Shown piece after piece: positions 1 to 9,600 of a stretch of DNA of 64,000 nt. The stretch spans positions 1-64,000 of the forward strand of contig UBNE01000012.1 in the NCBI GenBank assembly GCA_900466745.1, read 5' to 3'. A program made the position numbers and the translations under genes. Positions within the stretch are counted from its first letter, which is position 1; each line of letters starts with the position of its first letter. The notes under the pieces were generated by a model, which saw nothing but the letters and a program-made list of their open reading frames with translations, had not been told where the DNA came from and searched no databases. This stretch comes from Hyphomicrobiales bacterium (GTDB lineage: Bacteria; Pseudomonadota; Alphaproteobacteria; Rhizobiales; Beijerinckiaceae).

Positions 1-531
1 TGCGCCAATCCGTCCACACCACCTAAGGCCCGTTTGCGACCGTCTCGCCGGCGCGCCTGCAACTTCTCCTCGCGGTAGTGCCGATTCCGACGAAGCCGCC
101 ACCCGTTTCCGAGATGATGGCGTTCCCTGATTCCGAGATGATGTCGCCCCGGAAGCGGGCCGTGCTGGACGCTGATTGTTGTCGTTTCGCACGCTCAACG
201 CCGGCTCATCGCATGCACCGTGCAGGCATGAGCCACCACCTTCCGCTTCGCATCGGGCGTAACCATGTTTTGCGGCGACATCCTTCAGGATCGCGTTGTC
301 GAGCAACTGCGCGGCCGGCAGCCTCTTGAGGTGGGTATTCTCGTCATCGAGGGTCTTCAGCCGGTGCGCGTCCGACACGTCCATCCCACCATACTTCGCC
401 TTGAATTTGTAGAAGGCCGCTGCGAAGATGCCATACTTGCGGCAGATATTCGCCGGCGCCGCCCAGCCTCCTACTGCTTCAATATCCTGATGATTTGCTC
501 TTCCGTAAACCGTAAGGGGCTCCTTGAGTGA
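1..531 (-). pseudogene. IS3-family transposase remnant (orfA plus orfB fragment)
   Basis: Read on the minus strand, 500-240 encodes a decayed OrfA: RFTEEQIIRILKQ, an in-frame TAG, then after a frame change ANICRKYGIFAAAFYKFKAK followed by YGGMDVSDAHRLKTLDDEN. This is the helix-turn-helix and leucine-zipper layout of IS3-family (IS407-like) OrfA. About positions 1-90 encode HYREEKLQARRRDGRKRAL, a piece from the middle of OrfB. Most of the DDE integrase domain between them is missing. The element runs off the left edge, so its far end is unseen. The stop, frameshift and internal deletion make it non-functional. Family assignment is from remembered motifs. Confidence 0.8.
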
Positions 532-571
532 CGGACGGTACTCAAATCTGGAGAGAGATCAGGGTCTCAGA

Positions 572-1027
572 TCAGGCCCGCTTGCGGCACCGGGAGCGGA
601 ACGCATACAGGCTCCAGACAATAACACTTCCCACAATTAGGAACATAAAGAAAACTATATCCGATTGAAAGAAAATCAATTTCTGCTGTTTTTCCCGCTC
701 ATCCAGATACATATACTTTCCATTGTCTTCTTTCGAAATATACCACTCCGACATATTATTACGATCAGATTCAGTCATTGCGGCGTCCGAATGCTCGTAT
801 GCTTCGCGCACCGTGTCTGACAAAACCCTATCCTCGCTATGCCATAAAAATGGCCCGACTCCATAATCAGGATCAACGGCATAATACATATTATCTACCA
901 AAACACGAGCAACAACATGACCTCCAATTCCGAATACTTCTGCATTGAAACCGCTATCTCGAATCAAACGAACAAGTCTATATGCCCGCTGATGGCAAAA
1001 TCCGCAGACCATCCGACTTGTTAGCAA
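572..1027 (-). CDS. Transglutaminase-like protein, C-terminal catalytic part (probably frameshifted from the upstream ORF)
   Basis: The ORF starts at an in-frame TTG, but its frame stays open upstream into the ORF at 1066-1368. It carries the papain-like transglutaminase triad: Cys11 in CGFCHQRAYRL, His37 in FGIGGHVVARV and Asp52 in YAVDPDYGV. Residues about 115-140 form one membrane segment (SDIVFFMFLIVGSVIVWSLY) ending in basic residues. Base composition is clearly AT-rich compared with the chromosome, which suggests recent acquisition, and IS remnants lie on both sides. I could not place it in a named subfamily. Such domains occur as cysteine proteases or transamidases, often in surface-polysaccharide loci. 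Substrate unknown. Confidence 0.6.
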   Translation of the reverse strand: MLTSRMVCGFCHQRAYRLVRLIRDSGFNAEVFGIGGHVVARVLVDNMYYAVDPDYGVGPFLWHSEDRVLSDTVREAYEHSDAAMTESDRNNMSEWYISKEDNGKYMYLDEREKQQKLIFFQSDIVFFMFLIVGSVIVWSLYAFRSRCRKRA

Positions 1028-1065
1028 TCCATCACCAAATACATAATCCTTCGATCGAAGTTTCG

Positions 1066-1368
1066 TTATACTTTTTCGATAATCGAAAGACGAAAATTAT
1101 TAGGATAGCAATTATATGTTGTTTTATGCACAAAATCATTTGCATTCTTAATAATTGAAAGCTTCGACTCTAGTCTATCGCCACTTATGGTAGCCTCTTT
1201 TATTTTATTAATATTGTAATTGTAAATTGATATATTTCCTGAAAATCTGACCTCGGGAGATCCAAAAAAATTAAATCTTGTTATCACATGATCTGACATT
1301 AAAATAATTATCACTAAGAGCAGAAACACGAGCAAGGTAATTTTTGTGCGTGACACTACGTTTTCCAT
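1066..1368 (-). CDS. N-terminal membrane-anchored part of the transglutaminase-like protein (frameshifted)
   Basis: This 100-residue product has a signal anchor at about residues 9-26 (ITLLVFLLLVIIILMSDHV) and then a polar region ending NANDFVHKTTYNCYPNNFRL. That ending resembles the stretch usually found just before the catalytic cysteine block of transglutaminase-like proteins. The frame stops at TAA right after a run of five A (minus strand, 1072-1076). Adding one A would read through in frame into the catalytic ORF at 572-1027. I infer a single gene of about 260 codons spanning 572-1368, broken by a one-base deletion or a sequencing error. Very AT-rich. Confidence 0.5.
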   Translation of the reverse strand: MENVVSRTKITLLVFLLLVIIILMSDHVITRFNFFGSPEVRFSGNISIYNYNINKIKEATISGDRLESKLSIIKNANDFVHKTTYNCYPNNFRLSIIEKV

Positions 1369-1443
1369 TCGCCTACCGAATAAGGCCGCACGAATGTGGA
1401 GCCCTCAATTTTGTTCTTTTCTAAGATCTGCGCTCAAGAAAGT

Positions 1444-2288
1444 CTAGGCACTGTCTGCATTCATGGCTTCCCGTTGTTGTTGAGTTCTGATTCAAGGTTT
1501 CCGAATGGAGAGAAACCTTGAGCAGACGAGCGCTGACGGATGAGCAATGGAGTCGGATCGAGGGGTATTTGCCGGGGCGGATTGGCACGCCGGGTGAAGC
1601 GGGGTTGATAATCGGCTGTTTGTTGATGCGGTTCTATGGATGGCCGGCAACGCGGCGCACTGGCGTGACCTGCCGAAGGTGTTCGGCAAATGGACTGCGG
1701 TTCACGCACGCTTTCGGCGCTGGTCGCATGCTGGCGTCTGGGAGCGGCTTTTCCATGCCTTGGCCGACACGCCGGACTTTGAGTATGTGCTGATCGACAG
1801 CGCGATCTCGAAGGTCCATGCCGATGCGACGGGCGCAAAGGAGGGCTGAAGCTGCCGCGATCGGTCGCTCGCGCGGCGGCCTGACGACCAAGCAGCACGC
1901 GGCGGTCGATGCCATCGGCCTGCCGCTGCGTATCCACCCGACGCCGAGCCAATAGGGGGTAGCCCGCAGGCCGAGGCTCTCCTGTCCGGCTTGCAGGGCG
2001 TCGGCCATGTCATCGCCAACGCGGCTTATGACGCCGATCCGTTGCGCGCTTTCATTGCTGACAGTCTGGGACGAACGCACAGATCAAGGCCAACCCCAGC
2101 CGTTCCGCCAAGCAGCCCATCGACTGGCGCCTCTACAAAGAGCGCCATCAGGTCGAGTGCTTCTCCAACAAGCTCAAACGCTTCCGACGCATCGCCCTCA
2201 GATGTGAGAAAACTATCACCGCCTTCATGGGATTTGTCCATCTCGCTTGCGCCATGCTCTGGTTACGGTGAATGCAGACAGTGCCTAG
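1444..2288 (+). mobile_element. IS5-family insertion sequence (IS427-like), complete ends
   Basis: The 20-bp sequence ctaggcactgtctgcattca (1444-1463) is repeated as an exact inverted copy at 2269-2288. Both ends include CTAG, the usual target of IS427-group IS5 elements, which duplicate TA. The element is about 845 bp and contains one transposase reading region on the plus strand. Perfect ends with a broken coding region suggest recent arrival followed by point decay, or reliance on a transposase elsewhere in the genome. Confidence 0.85.
1518..2270 (+). pseudogene. IS5-family transposase, multiply frameshifted
   Basis: The N-terminus (SRRALTDEQWSRIEGYLPG) is in one frame and the next segment (LWMAGNAAHWRDLPKVFGKW, then FEYVLIDSAISKVHADATGA) in another. 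That part holds the first DDE aspartate in IDS. Later pieces are GLTTKQHAAVDAIGLPLRIH followed by a stop, GVGHVIANAAYDADPLRAFI (second Asp region), and YKERHQVECFFNKLKRFRRI (catalytic Glu). At least three frame changes are needed to join them. IS427-group elements use one programmed frameshift between orfA and orfB near the HADATGAK region, but the other breaks cannot be explained that way, so the gene is called inactive. Confidence 0.8.
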
Positions 2289-2719
2289 GCTGCCCTGTAG
2301 CGACCCGCCCATGCGCCTGGATAGTGTCCGGTGAATGGCGATGCACGCCCACTATCCCCACGAGGGGGCATCAGATCGTATTGAGCAGCTTTTGACTTGA
2401 GCGCATACGGAGCCGCCCCGAGTGGACGACCGCCAGGTTCATCCTCACCTTTTGGGGGAAAGCTGAGAATCGATTGTGTCACCGTACACTTGCCCTCGCG
2501 GCTGGCGTCGGCAGCGTAGCTGGACTGGATTGAGCAAACTCCGGTGCGGCCAATATGACAATGACTCCCCGGGGCGCATACCGAACTGCAGCGGAAGTGG
2601 CCACACGGACCCACCATGCTGAACACTACCTCCAGCGTTGGCGATGACCGGGGATTCGCGCTCAGCCAAGGCTTTCCTCGAACCTGCCGGGTTCGGCTTA
2701 GCCGTTAGCGGCATCGATG
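2289..2719. other. Gene-free spacer between two IS5-family sequences
   Basis: No convincing gene is seen in these 431 bases. An inverted pair ggatagtg/cactatcc lies at about 2318-2357 and could be the end of a lost element. The motif ggattcgcgctca occurs at about 2651 and again at about 2727, where it joins the truncated transposase. That suggests a rearrangement point. A minus-strand ORF crosses the region but resembles nothing I recognise and overlaps the transposase fragment. Confidence 0.5.
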
Positions 2720-3071
2720 GCGCGGTGGATTCGCGCTCACGCCCGGACAGGCAGCCGACATCAGGATGCTGCCCGTCATGCTCGACGCCGCTCCACCGGC
2801 GAGTGAGCTTCTGGCCGACAAGGCCTATGACAGCGATCGGATCCGTGAGAATCTCATCGCAAGAGGCATGCGCCCGGTCATCCCCAACAAGGACCATCGC
2901 AGGTTCCTCCATCCCTTCGACCGCAAACGCTATCGCGCGCGCAATGCCATCGAGCGCATGTTCTGCCGCCTCAAAGACTTCAGGCGCATCGCAACCCGCT
3001 ACGACAAGCTTGCCAGAAATTATCTGGCCTCGCTCTGCCTTGCAGCGCTCGTCGCTCACGGGCTGCGTTGA
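2720..3071 (+). pseudogene. IS5-family transposase, 3' fragment
   Basis: The frame from about 2727 reads GFALTPGQAADIRMLPVMLD, LLADKAYDSDRIRENLIARG and VIPNKDHRRF, then the DDE glutamate block ARNAIERMFCRLKDFRRIAT and the C-terminal end of the family (ATRYDKLARNYLASLCLAAL). The first catalytic Asp and the whole N-terminal half are missing. The 5' break is at about 2720-2727, and no terminal inverted repeat was recognised on either side. This is a different IS5-family lineage from the element at 1444-2288. Confidence 0.85.
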
Positions 3072-3267
3072 GTCTCGACCCTAATGCCAGGGTGCCGGCA
3101 ATGGGCTTGCGGCCTAGCGAGTCGAATTTTTGCGCAACCCGTCAGACTCCGATTGCGACAGCTTTCATGCAATCAAAGGGAAGTCACACAATATCCCCAA
3201 CACCCCTTATTTAGATTAATTAAATAAACAATTACTATAATTTAGGAATAAAATTCAAGCTATTATA

Positions 3268-3966
3268 TTACTTCGTCGACGCCTCATACAGCACCTTCGT
3301 CTCGGCATTCATCGGATAGAGCCCCGGCAGCGAGGCGCCTTCGTCGACCTTGGTCATGATCCAGGCTTCCATGCGCTCCTGCTCGGGGGCCTCGGCAAGC
3401 ACCGCAGCGAGCAGCCCGGCCGGGATCAGCACCGCTCCATCCTGGTCGACGACGATGATATCGTTCGGGAACACCGCCACGCCGCCGCAGCCGATCGGCT
3501 CCTGCCAGGCGACGAAGGTCAGGCCCGCGACCGAGGGCGGGGCGGCGACGCCGCGGCACCAGACCGGAAGGTTGGTTTCGAGCACGCCGGCGACGTCGCG
3601 CACGACGCCGTCGGTGACCAGCGCCGCGACGCCCCGCTTCTGCATCCGGGCGCAGAGGATGTCGCCGAAGATGCCGGCATCGGTGACGCCCATCGCATCG
3701 ACCACCGCGACGCAGCCCTCGGGCATGGCCTCGATCGCGGCGCGGGTGGAGATCGGCGAGGCCCAGGAGGCCGGCGTCGCCAGATCCTCGCGGGCCGGTA
3801 CGAAGCGCAGCGTGAAGGCCGGGCCGACGAGGCGCGGCTGGCCGGGCCGCAGCGGCGCGGCGCCACGCAGCCAGACATTGCGCAGCCCCTTCTTCAGCAG
3901 GACCGTGGTCAGCGTCGCCGTCGAGACGGCCTTCAGGGTTTCGATCGCTTCGGCCGTCAACGTCAT
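3268..3966 (-). CDS. RraA-family protein (4-hydroxy-4-methyl-2-oxoglutarate aldolase-like)
   Basis: This 232-residue protein has the RraA/HMG-aldolase fold signature: GDILCARMQKRGVAALVTDG followed by VVRD (residues about 100-123), with the GD and DGxxRD motifs that bind metal and pyruvate in aldolases. The late block NDIIVVDQDGAVLIP is also typical. Members cleave 4-hydroxy-4-methyl-2-oxoglutarate or oxaloacetate, and the same fold is used by the RNase E inhibitor RraA. The catabolic context here favours an enzyme. It is the last gene of the minus-strand IclR-controlled cluster, 180 bp after the aroM-like gene, and may have its own promoter in that gap. Exact substrate unknown. Confidence 0.85.
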   Translation of the reverse strand: MTLTAEAIETLKAVSTATLTTVLLKKGLRNVWLRGAAPLRPGQPRLVGPAFTLRFVPAREDLATPASWASPISTRAAIEAMPEGCVAVVDAMGVTDAGIFGDILCARMQKRGVAALVTDGVVRDVAGVLETNLPVWCRGVAAPPSVAGLTFVAWQEPIGCGGVAVFPNDIIVVDQDGAVLIPAGLLAAVLAEAPEQERMEAWIMTKVDEGASLPGLYPMNAETKVLYEASTK

Positions 3967-4009
3967 CGGAAAATGCTCCTCGCTATCGCGGGAACGTTAC
4001 AGCAGCGGT

Positions 4010-4035
4010 CCCGAAAACGGCATGCGGTTTTCGGG
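4010..4035. repeat. Dispersed palindrome (cccgaaaac...gttttcggg)
   Basis: A 9-bp perfect stem with an 8-base loop lies between the RraA-family and AroM-family genes. It belongs to the same kind of intergenic palindrome as those at 16686, 21113, 29878 and 53017, which is common in Hyphomicrobiales genomes. Confidence 0.6.
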
Positions 4036-4146
4036 GCGATCCCATGCGAAAGCGGGAGGCCGGCCCGGCGAGGCAAAGCCCCTCCCCCGCCTCGCAGCCG
4101 GTCGGCAGCCCCCTCGGGATGAGGGCTCAGATGCCCGCAAAGCCTC

Positions 4147-4818
4147 TCAGACCAGTTCGGAGGCGAGCTTGGCGATCAGGCTGTTGGAGAGGATGACCGG
4201 CAGGCCCGCCGCTGCGGCCGCTCGCCGATGGCTCTCGACGAACCCCATGCAGTCCATCAGCAGAACCTCGGCACCACGGCGGCGGAGGTCCTCGGCCGCC
4301 GCGGTGACGGCACCTAGGTCGCCCTGGTAGGGCGAGGCCGCCGCGCAGATCGGGGCCGAGGCCAGCGGCGCCCATTTGCCGGCTTCGCTGTCGATCTGCT
4401 CGGCCAATGGCACAACGATGCCGAGCTGCGCGCCGCGGGTCAGCGCGGCCACCGTCGGCGGCAGGATGCGGTCGGGTTCGAGGAAGCGGGCTTGCTTCGT
4501 CGCGAGCGTCTCGAAATGCCCGGTGCAGAGCATCAGGATCGTGGTGCAGCCTTCGGCTTCCAGAGCGTTGAGCTTGCGCTGGGCCGCCGCCTCCGTGCGA
4601 GCCCGGTCGATGACCACGGAGGAGCCGTCCAGCAGCCTGGTGATGAGGACGGGCTTGCCCGGAACCGCCGCGAAATCCTCCTCGATCTCGCCGCGGCTCA
4701 GGCCGTCGAGGATGCCGGCATGGACGCGCGGCAGCTCGTCCGCCAGCACCACGTCGAGGATCGGGGTGATGTCGGCTCGCGGCGCCTGGCCGATCGTGAG
4801 GGTTCCGAGCTTGCCCAT
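4147..4818 (-). CDS. AroM-family protein, possible Asp/Glu/hydantoin racemase-like enzyme
   Basis: This 223-residue protein starts MGKLGTLTIGQAPRADI, the conserved N-terminus of the AroM family (first known as an ORF beside aroL in E. coli, function unknown). The ATG at 4818 was chosen because GGAAAGGAG lies just upstream and the longer frame is not conserved. Two cysteines stand in paired positions, Cys98 in LMLCTGHFE and Cys190 in LLMDCMGF. This matches the two-cysteine pattern of cofactor-independent Asp/Glu and hydantoin racemases. With a hydantoinase/oxoprolinase in the same cluster, a racemase-type role is an attractive inference but not shown. A 34-bp perfect palindrome sits in its upstream spacer. 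Confidence 0.8.
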   Translation of the reverse strand: MGKLGTLTIGQAPRADITPILDVVLADELPRVHAGILDGLSRGEIEEDFAAVPGKPVLITRLLDGSSVVIDRARTEAAAQRKLNALEAEGCTTILMLCTGHFETLATKQARFLEPDRILPPTVAALTRGAQLGIVVPLAEQIDSEAGKWAPLASAPICAAASPYQGDLGAVTAAAEDLRRRGAEVLLMDCMGFVESHRRAAAAAGLPVILSNSLIAKLASELV

Positions 4819-4841
4819 GACGATGCTCCTTTCCGGAAAGC

Positions 4842-4875
4842 GCGAAGCCCCGGGACGGCCGTCCCGGGGCTTCGC
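4842..4875. promoter_or_regulatory. 34-bp perfect palindrome between the OPT and aroM-like genes
   Basis: The sequence from 4842 to 4875 is its own exact reverse complement: 15-bp arms gcgaagccccgggac and gtcccggggcttcgc around a central ggcc. It begins 6 bp downstream of the OPT stop codon and ends 24 bp before the aroM-like start. In RNA it would form a very stable hairpin without a U tract. It could be an intra-operon attenuator, a 3'-end stabiliser for the transporter message, or a protein-binding palindrome. Confidence 0.7.
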
Positions 4876-4880
4876 CTGGT

Positions 4881-6554
4881 TCAGGGCTTGTGGAAGTTCT
4901 TGATGACCGAATCGAAGAAGGAGAAGATCGCGTCGCCCGCGATGACGCCCGCGGCGAAGACCTCCATGTCGCCCTCCCCGCTCGCGCCGCGCAGCTTCTC
5001 CCAGATAAGCCGGCAGACGATGCCGACCAGCACCGCCCAGCCCGCCATCGGGAAGGCGATCAGCAGGCCGGTGGCGAAGAGCACGCCGATCTGCCGCTTC
5101 GGCCCGCCGATGAATTGCAGGATCGCGCCGGGAATCGCCCACATGAAGAGCTGCCAGGCCACGCCCGGCGCGACGCCGGCCTTGATCGTCGCGGCATAGA
5201 CCTTGTCGACGGGCGCCACCAGATTGCGGTCGAAATAGGACTGGTAGGAGAACAGCACCACCGCGCCGGCGATGACGAAGGCGAACATCGCGGCGAAGAG
5301 CTGCTGGCGGCGGCCATCGCGCTCGAAGGCGGGATCGGCGCCGTTGCCGCGCAGCAGATAGCCGGCCTTGAGGTCGTAGCCCATATCGGCGAAGGCGGGG
5401 CCGGTCGCGGCCGAGAAGCCGACCAGCAGGGCGAGCGCCGGCATCGGGAAGCCGATCAGCATGCCGATGATCAGCGTGATCAGCGCCACGGCGAAGGCCG
5501 GGAACCAGCCGGAATGCATCGCGGCGAGGCCGACGATCAGCTCGTGCACATAGGCCGCGAAGGCGGCGTAGAGCACGAACAGGATCAGCATGCCGATCGA
5601 CATGTCGGTCATCAGCCCGCCGATCAGGGCGATGAACACCGCGATCACCAGATAGCCGATCGTGCCCAGCCCGAGCGCGCCGCGCACCTCGGCATCGGAG
5701 ACGCCGGCCTCGACCTCCGCCTGCCGCCTGGCCTCGCTGCGGTGGAACAGCAGCACGCCGACCTGCAGCAGCGCCACCAGCCCGGCGCCGATCATGAAGC
5801 CGTGCGGGATATAGGCGGCCATCAGATCGCCCTTGGGGATGATGGTCTCGAACATCGGGCCGCCGAAGAGCTGGCCGGAATAGCCGCGCAGCAGCAGGCC
5901 GACGCCGAACATCGTCAGCGCCCAGATATTGCCGATGAAGGCGACGCCGAAGGCCGACATCGGGATGCCGGTCACCGCCGTCGAGCCGGCGAAGCCGATC
6001 CAGGCGAGCGGTACCTTGACGAAGGAGACGACGATGCCGGTGACGAAGCCGACGCCCATCAGCACGGCCTTGCGGCCGCCCTCGTCGCCGGCCTTGATCG
6101 CCTCGGCGGCGGCGACGCCCGGCGGCCAGGCGCCCGTCGCCGGGAAGACGCGGGAATCGAACATCCGGTAGAGCAGATAGGCGTCGAGCAGCATCGCGAA
6201 GAAGGCGCCGACCAGCATCGGCAGCACGAGATCCGGCCGCCCGAGCAGCCAGGGAATGCCGACCGGCAGGAGCAGGCTGTTGGCCGCGCCGAAGGTGGCC
6301 GAGGAGATCGCGCTCTGGGCCAGGTTCTGCACATGGATCGAGCGGTAGCGCGCGAAAGCGGCGAGCGGCACGCGCGCCAGCGCCATGGCCGCGAGCGCGC
6401 CGATCAGCGAGGTGTTCGCCGTGATGCCGAGCGACACCAGAAGCTGCATGCCGATGATCGAGCCGAAGACGCAGAGAATCGCGATCAGCGCCAGCGTCGC
6501 CGGCTCGAACAGGCTGGGGTGCCGGTGAGGCACCCCTTCAGTCGGATTGGTCAT
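4881..6554 (-). CDS. OPT-family (oligopeptide-type) transporter
   Basis: This is a 557-residue polytopic inner-membrane protein with many hydrophobic segments (for example ALIAILCVFGSIIGMQLLVS at about 17-36 and the C-terminal WAVLVGIVCRLIWEKL). The pattern NSLLLPVGIPWLLGRPDLVL, DAYLLYRMFDSR and ATGAWPPGVAAAEAI resembles the conserved part of bacterial OPT-family proteins. OPT members carry small peptides or metal-chelates by proton coupling. The gene lies 55 bp after the fused hydantoinase/oxoprolinase gene on the same strand and probably supplies its substrate. Family is fairly sure; the transported compound is unknown. Confidence 0.85.
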   Translation of the reverse strand: MTNPTEGVPHRHPSLFEPATLALIAILCVFGSIIGMQLLVSLGITANTSLIGALAAMALARVPLAAFARYRSIHVQNLAQSAISSATFGAANSLLLPVGIPWLLGRPDLVLPMLVGAFFAMLLDAYLLYRMFDSRVFPATGAWPPGVAAAEAIKAGDEGGRKAVLMGVGFVTGIVVSFVKVPLAWIGFAGSTAVTGIPMSAFGVAFIGNIWALTMFGVGLLLRGYSGQLFGGPMFETIIPKGDLMAAYIPHGFMIGAGLVALLQVGVLLFHRSEARRQAEVEAGVSDAEVRGALGLGTIGYLVIAVFIALIGGLMTDMSIGMLILFVLYAAFAAYVHELIVGLAAMHSGWFPAFAVALITLIIGMLIGFPMPALALLVGFSAATGPAFADMGYDLKAGYLLRGNGADPAFERDGRRQQLFAAMFAFVIAGAVVLFSYQSYFDRNLVAPVDKVYAATIKAGVAPGVAWQLFMWAIPGAILQFIGGPKRQIGVLFATGLLIAFPMAGWAVLVGIVCRLIWEKLRGASGEGDMEVFAAGVIAGDAIFSFFDSVIKNFHKP

Positions 6555-6609
6555 GCCTTACGTCCCCTCTCATGCCCCTTGTCGGGCTATCGGTGTTTCG
6601 TCCCTTGCC

Positions 6610-9600
6610 TCAAGCAACCAGGATGCCGGCCTTGGCCTCGCCCACATCCTGCGTGGCATGCGCGCCCTGCACGCCGTAATCGCGCTTGGCCGCCTCGGGC
6701 GAGACCAGCCCGAGCGCGATGTCGCGCGCGATCGCCTCCCGCGAGCGCTCGGCGGCAGGGCCGTAGCCGGCGCCGCCGGCGAGCACGAGCTCGACGATCT
6801 CGTGCGGCTGCCTGACCTGGACCAGCTCGCCGGTGCCGACATCCTTCAGCACGTGGCCCTGCTCGTCGATGACCCGGCCGGAGGCGCCGCCGCCGGCCTT
6901 GCCGCCGAACAGCCCCGGGATCGGGTTGTTGACGCCCTCCGGATAGAGCGAGACCAGCGTCGGCAGGCCGTCATCGGAGAGCTTGCGCAGCCGCACGCGC
7001 TGGCCGAGGCCGCCGCGATGCTTTCCGGCGCCGCCGGAATCGGCGAGATAGGTTTTCTCGACCACCAACACCGGCACCCGCGATTCGAAGGTCTCGATCG
7101 AGGTGTTCGCGGCGGAGGTCGGGTAGAGCAGGCCCGACTTGCCGTCGCCCTGAGCCGAGCCGCCCTGGCCGCCGCCACAGAACAGCATGTCGGAATAGGT
7201 GTCGCCGGCCGCGTCCCGGCCATAGACGCTCGCCGCGACGGGCAGGCCGGTGAAGGCCTGGACCTGCCTTGGGGCAGCCTCCGACAAAGCGCGGAAGATG
7301 TTCGGCGCCAGATACCAGCCGGTGCGGGTGCGCAGGTTCACCGCTAGCGGCTTGTCGCAGTTCAGGATCGAGCCCTTCGGTGCCTCGACCGTGAAGGCGC
7401 GGTAGCAGCCGGCATTGCCGCGGACATTCGGCGTCAGCATGCATTTCAGCGGATAGGTCGCATGCGCCATCGTGTAGTTGAGCGTGCAGTTGAGCCCGCC
7501 CTGCGGGAGCTGCGGCGGGGCGCCGGCGAAGTCGAGATGGATCGTGTCGCCCTTCACCGTCAGCGCCAGCGGGTAATGCATCGGCGTGCCGAGCGGGTTG
7601 TTCGAGGCGGTGCCGTGATAGACCCCGTCCGGAATGGCGCGGATGGCGTCGCGCATCGCCTTCTCGGAACGGCTCTGCACGACATGGGCGAGCGCGCGCA
7701 AATCCTGCATGCCGTAATCAGTGAGGAAGGATTGCAGCCGCTCGGCGCCGATGGCGTTGGCCGCGACGAAGGAGTGCAGGTCGCCGAGCACCTGCTCGGA
7801 ATTGCGCACGTTTTCGCCGAGCAGGCGCACGAGGGTCTCGTTGATCTTGCCGGCCTCGTAGAGCTTCATCGGCGGGATCTGGAAGCCTTCCTCATAGATC
7901 TCGCGGGCGCGCAGCGAATCCTTGGTGCCGCCGATGTCGGAGACATGGCCGACCGTGCCCATCAGGCCGACGACGCGGTCGCCGAGGAAGACCGGCGTCA
8001 CCACTGCGATGTCGAAGAGATGGCCGGCGCAGAGCCAGGGATCGTTGGTGATCAGCACGTCGCCGGGCTTCAGCGTCTCGGCCGGATAGCGCTCCAGCAG
8101 CGCCTTGACCGCGCGCGGCAGCGTCAGGTTGAACACCGGCATGGCGCGGGGCGAATGCGCCAGCGTCTCGCCTTCGGGGTCGAGCAGCTCGCAGGCGAAG
8201 TCCTGCGCTTCCGAGATCACCAGCGAGAAGGCGGTGCGGCACACCGTCAGCCACATCTCCTCGACGACGTTGATCATCCGGCTCCACATGATCTCCAGCG
8301 AGATCGGATCGGCCTCGATCCGGCGCGCGGCCTCGGCCAGCGGCATGTCGGCGGTGATCGTGGTCTCGGCCGCGTTGGGCTGGGCGACATGGATGAGCAG
8401 GTTCAGCACATCATCGATGACGACGCTGTCGCCGGGCGGGACGATCGTGGTCGCCTCACGCTCCTCAATGATGGCCGGTCCCGCGACGGTGTCGCCGGAA
8501 CGCAGCGCGTAGCGGTCATAGACCTTCGCCTCGCTCCAACCGCCCTCGAACCAGGCCTTGCGGGTACCCTTGACCTTGGCAGAGGCATCGCCGCCGCCGG
8601 CCGCGCCGGAGAGCGACAAGGTCGGGACGGGACCGGCGCAGCGGACGCGGAAGTTGATCGCCTCCAGCCGGGCGCCCTCATAAACCGAGGTATAGCGGGC
8701 GGAATAAGCCTTGCTGAAGGCTTCGCGGATCGCGTCGAGGCTCGACGCGTCGATGGTGCCGGCGGGCAGCGGCACGGAGATGTCGTGCATCTGGCCGACG
8801 AGGCGCATATCGGCCGAGCGCTCGACCGTGACGTCGGCGGGCTTGACCCCGGCCTCGGTCAGGTGCTTGCGGCCTTCCTCCTCGAGCTGGCCGAGCAGCG
8901 CGTTGACGGCGGCGGCATCAAAACCTTCCGAGAACTCGACCGGCAGCGAGCGCACCATGTCGAAGGAGAGCGGCGCGGCGAGGAAGCCGAGCGCGGAGGC
9001 CGCGCCCGAGGCCGGCGGGATGATGACCTGCCTGACGCCGAGCACGCGGGCGACATCGACGGCGTGGGCCGGGCCGGCGCCGCCGAAGCCGACCATGGCG
9101 TAATGGCGCGGGTCCTTGCCCTTCTCGACGAGATGGACGCGGGCAGCGGCGCCCATGCTCTCGACCACGACCTTGTGGATGCCCCAGGCGGCTTCCTCGA
9201 CCGAGAGGCCGAGCGGCTCGGCCACGGTCGCGACGGCCTTGCGCGCCGCCTCCAGATCCAGCGCCATGCGCCCGCCGAGGAAGAACTTCGGATCGTAATA
9301 GCCGAGCACGAGATTGGCGTCGGTCACGGTCGGCCTGGTGCCGCCCATGCCGTAGCAGGCCGGACCCGGATCGGAGCCGGCCGAATGCGGGCCGACCTTG
9401 AGCAGGCCGACCTCGTCGATCGCGGCGATCGAGCCGCCGCCGGCGCCGATCTCGATCATGTCGATCACCGGCGCCTTGATCGGCAGGCCCGAGCCCTTGG
9501 CGAAGCGGTTGACGCGGCCGGCTTCCAGCATCGGCGCGATCTCGGCGCGGCCGTCCTCGATCATGCAGGCTTTTGCGGTGGTGCCGCCCATGTCGAAGGA

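Noticed and set aside
2445-3059. Minus-strand 204-codon open frame across the IS spacer
   Set aside because: It overlaps the IS5-family transposase fragment in antisense and has no recognisable domain.
4890-6815. Plus-strand 641-codon open frame rich in His, Glu, Arg and Asp
   Set aside because: It is the mirror of the OPT transporter gene; the composition is that of reverse-complemented membrane-protein codons.
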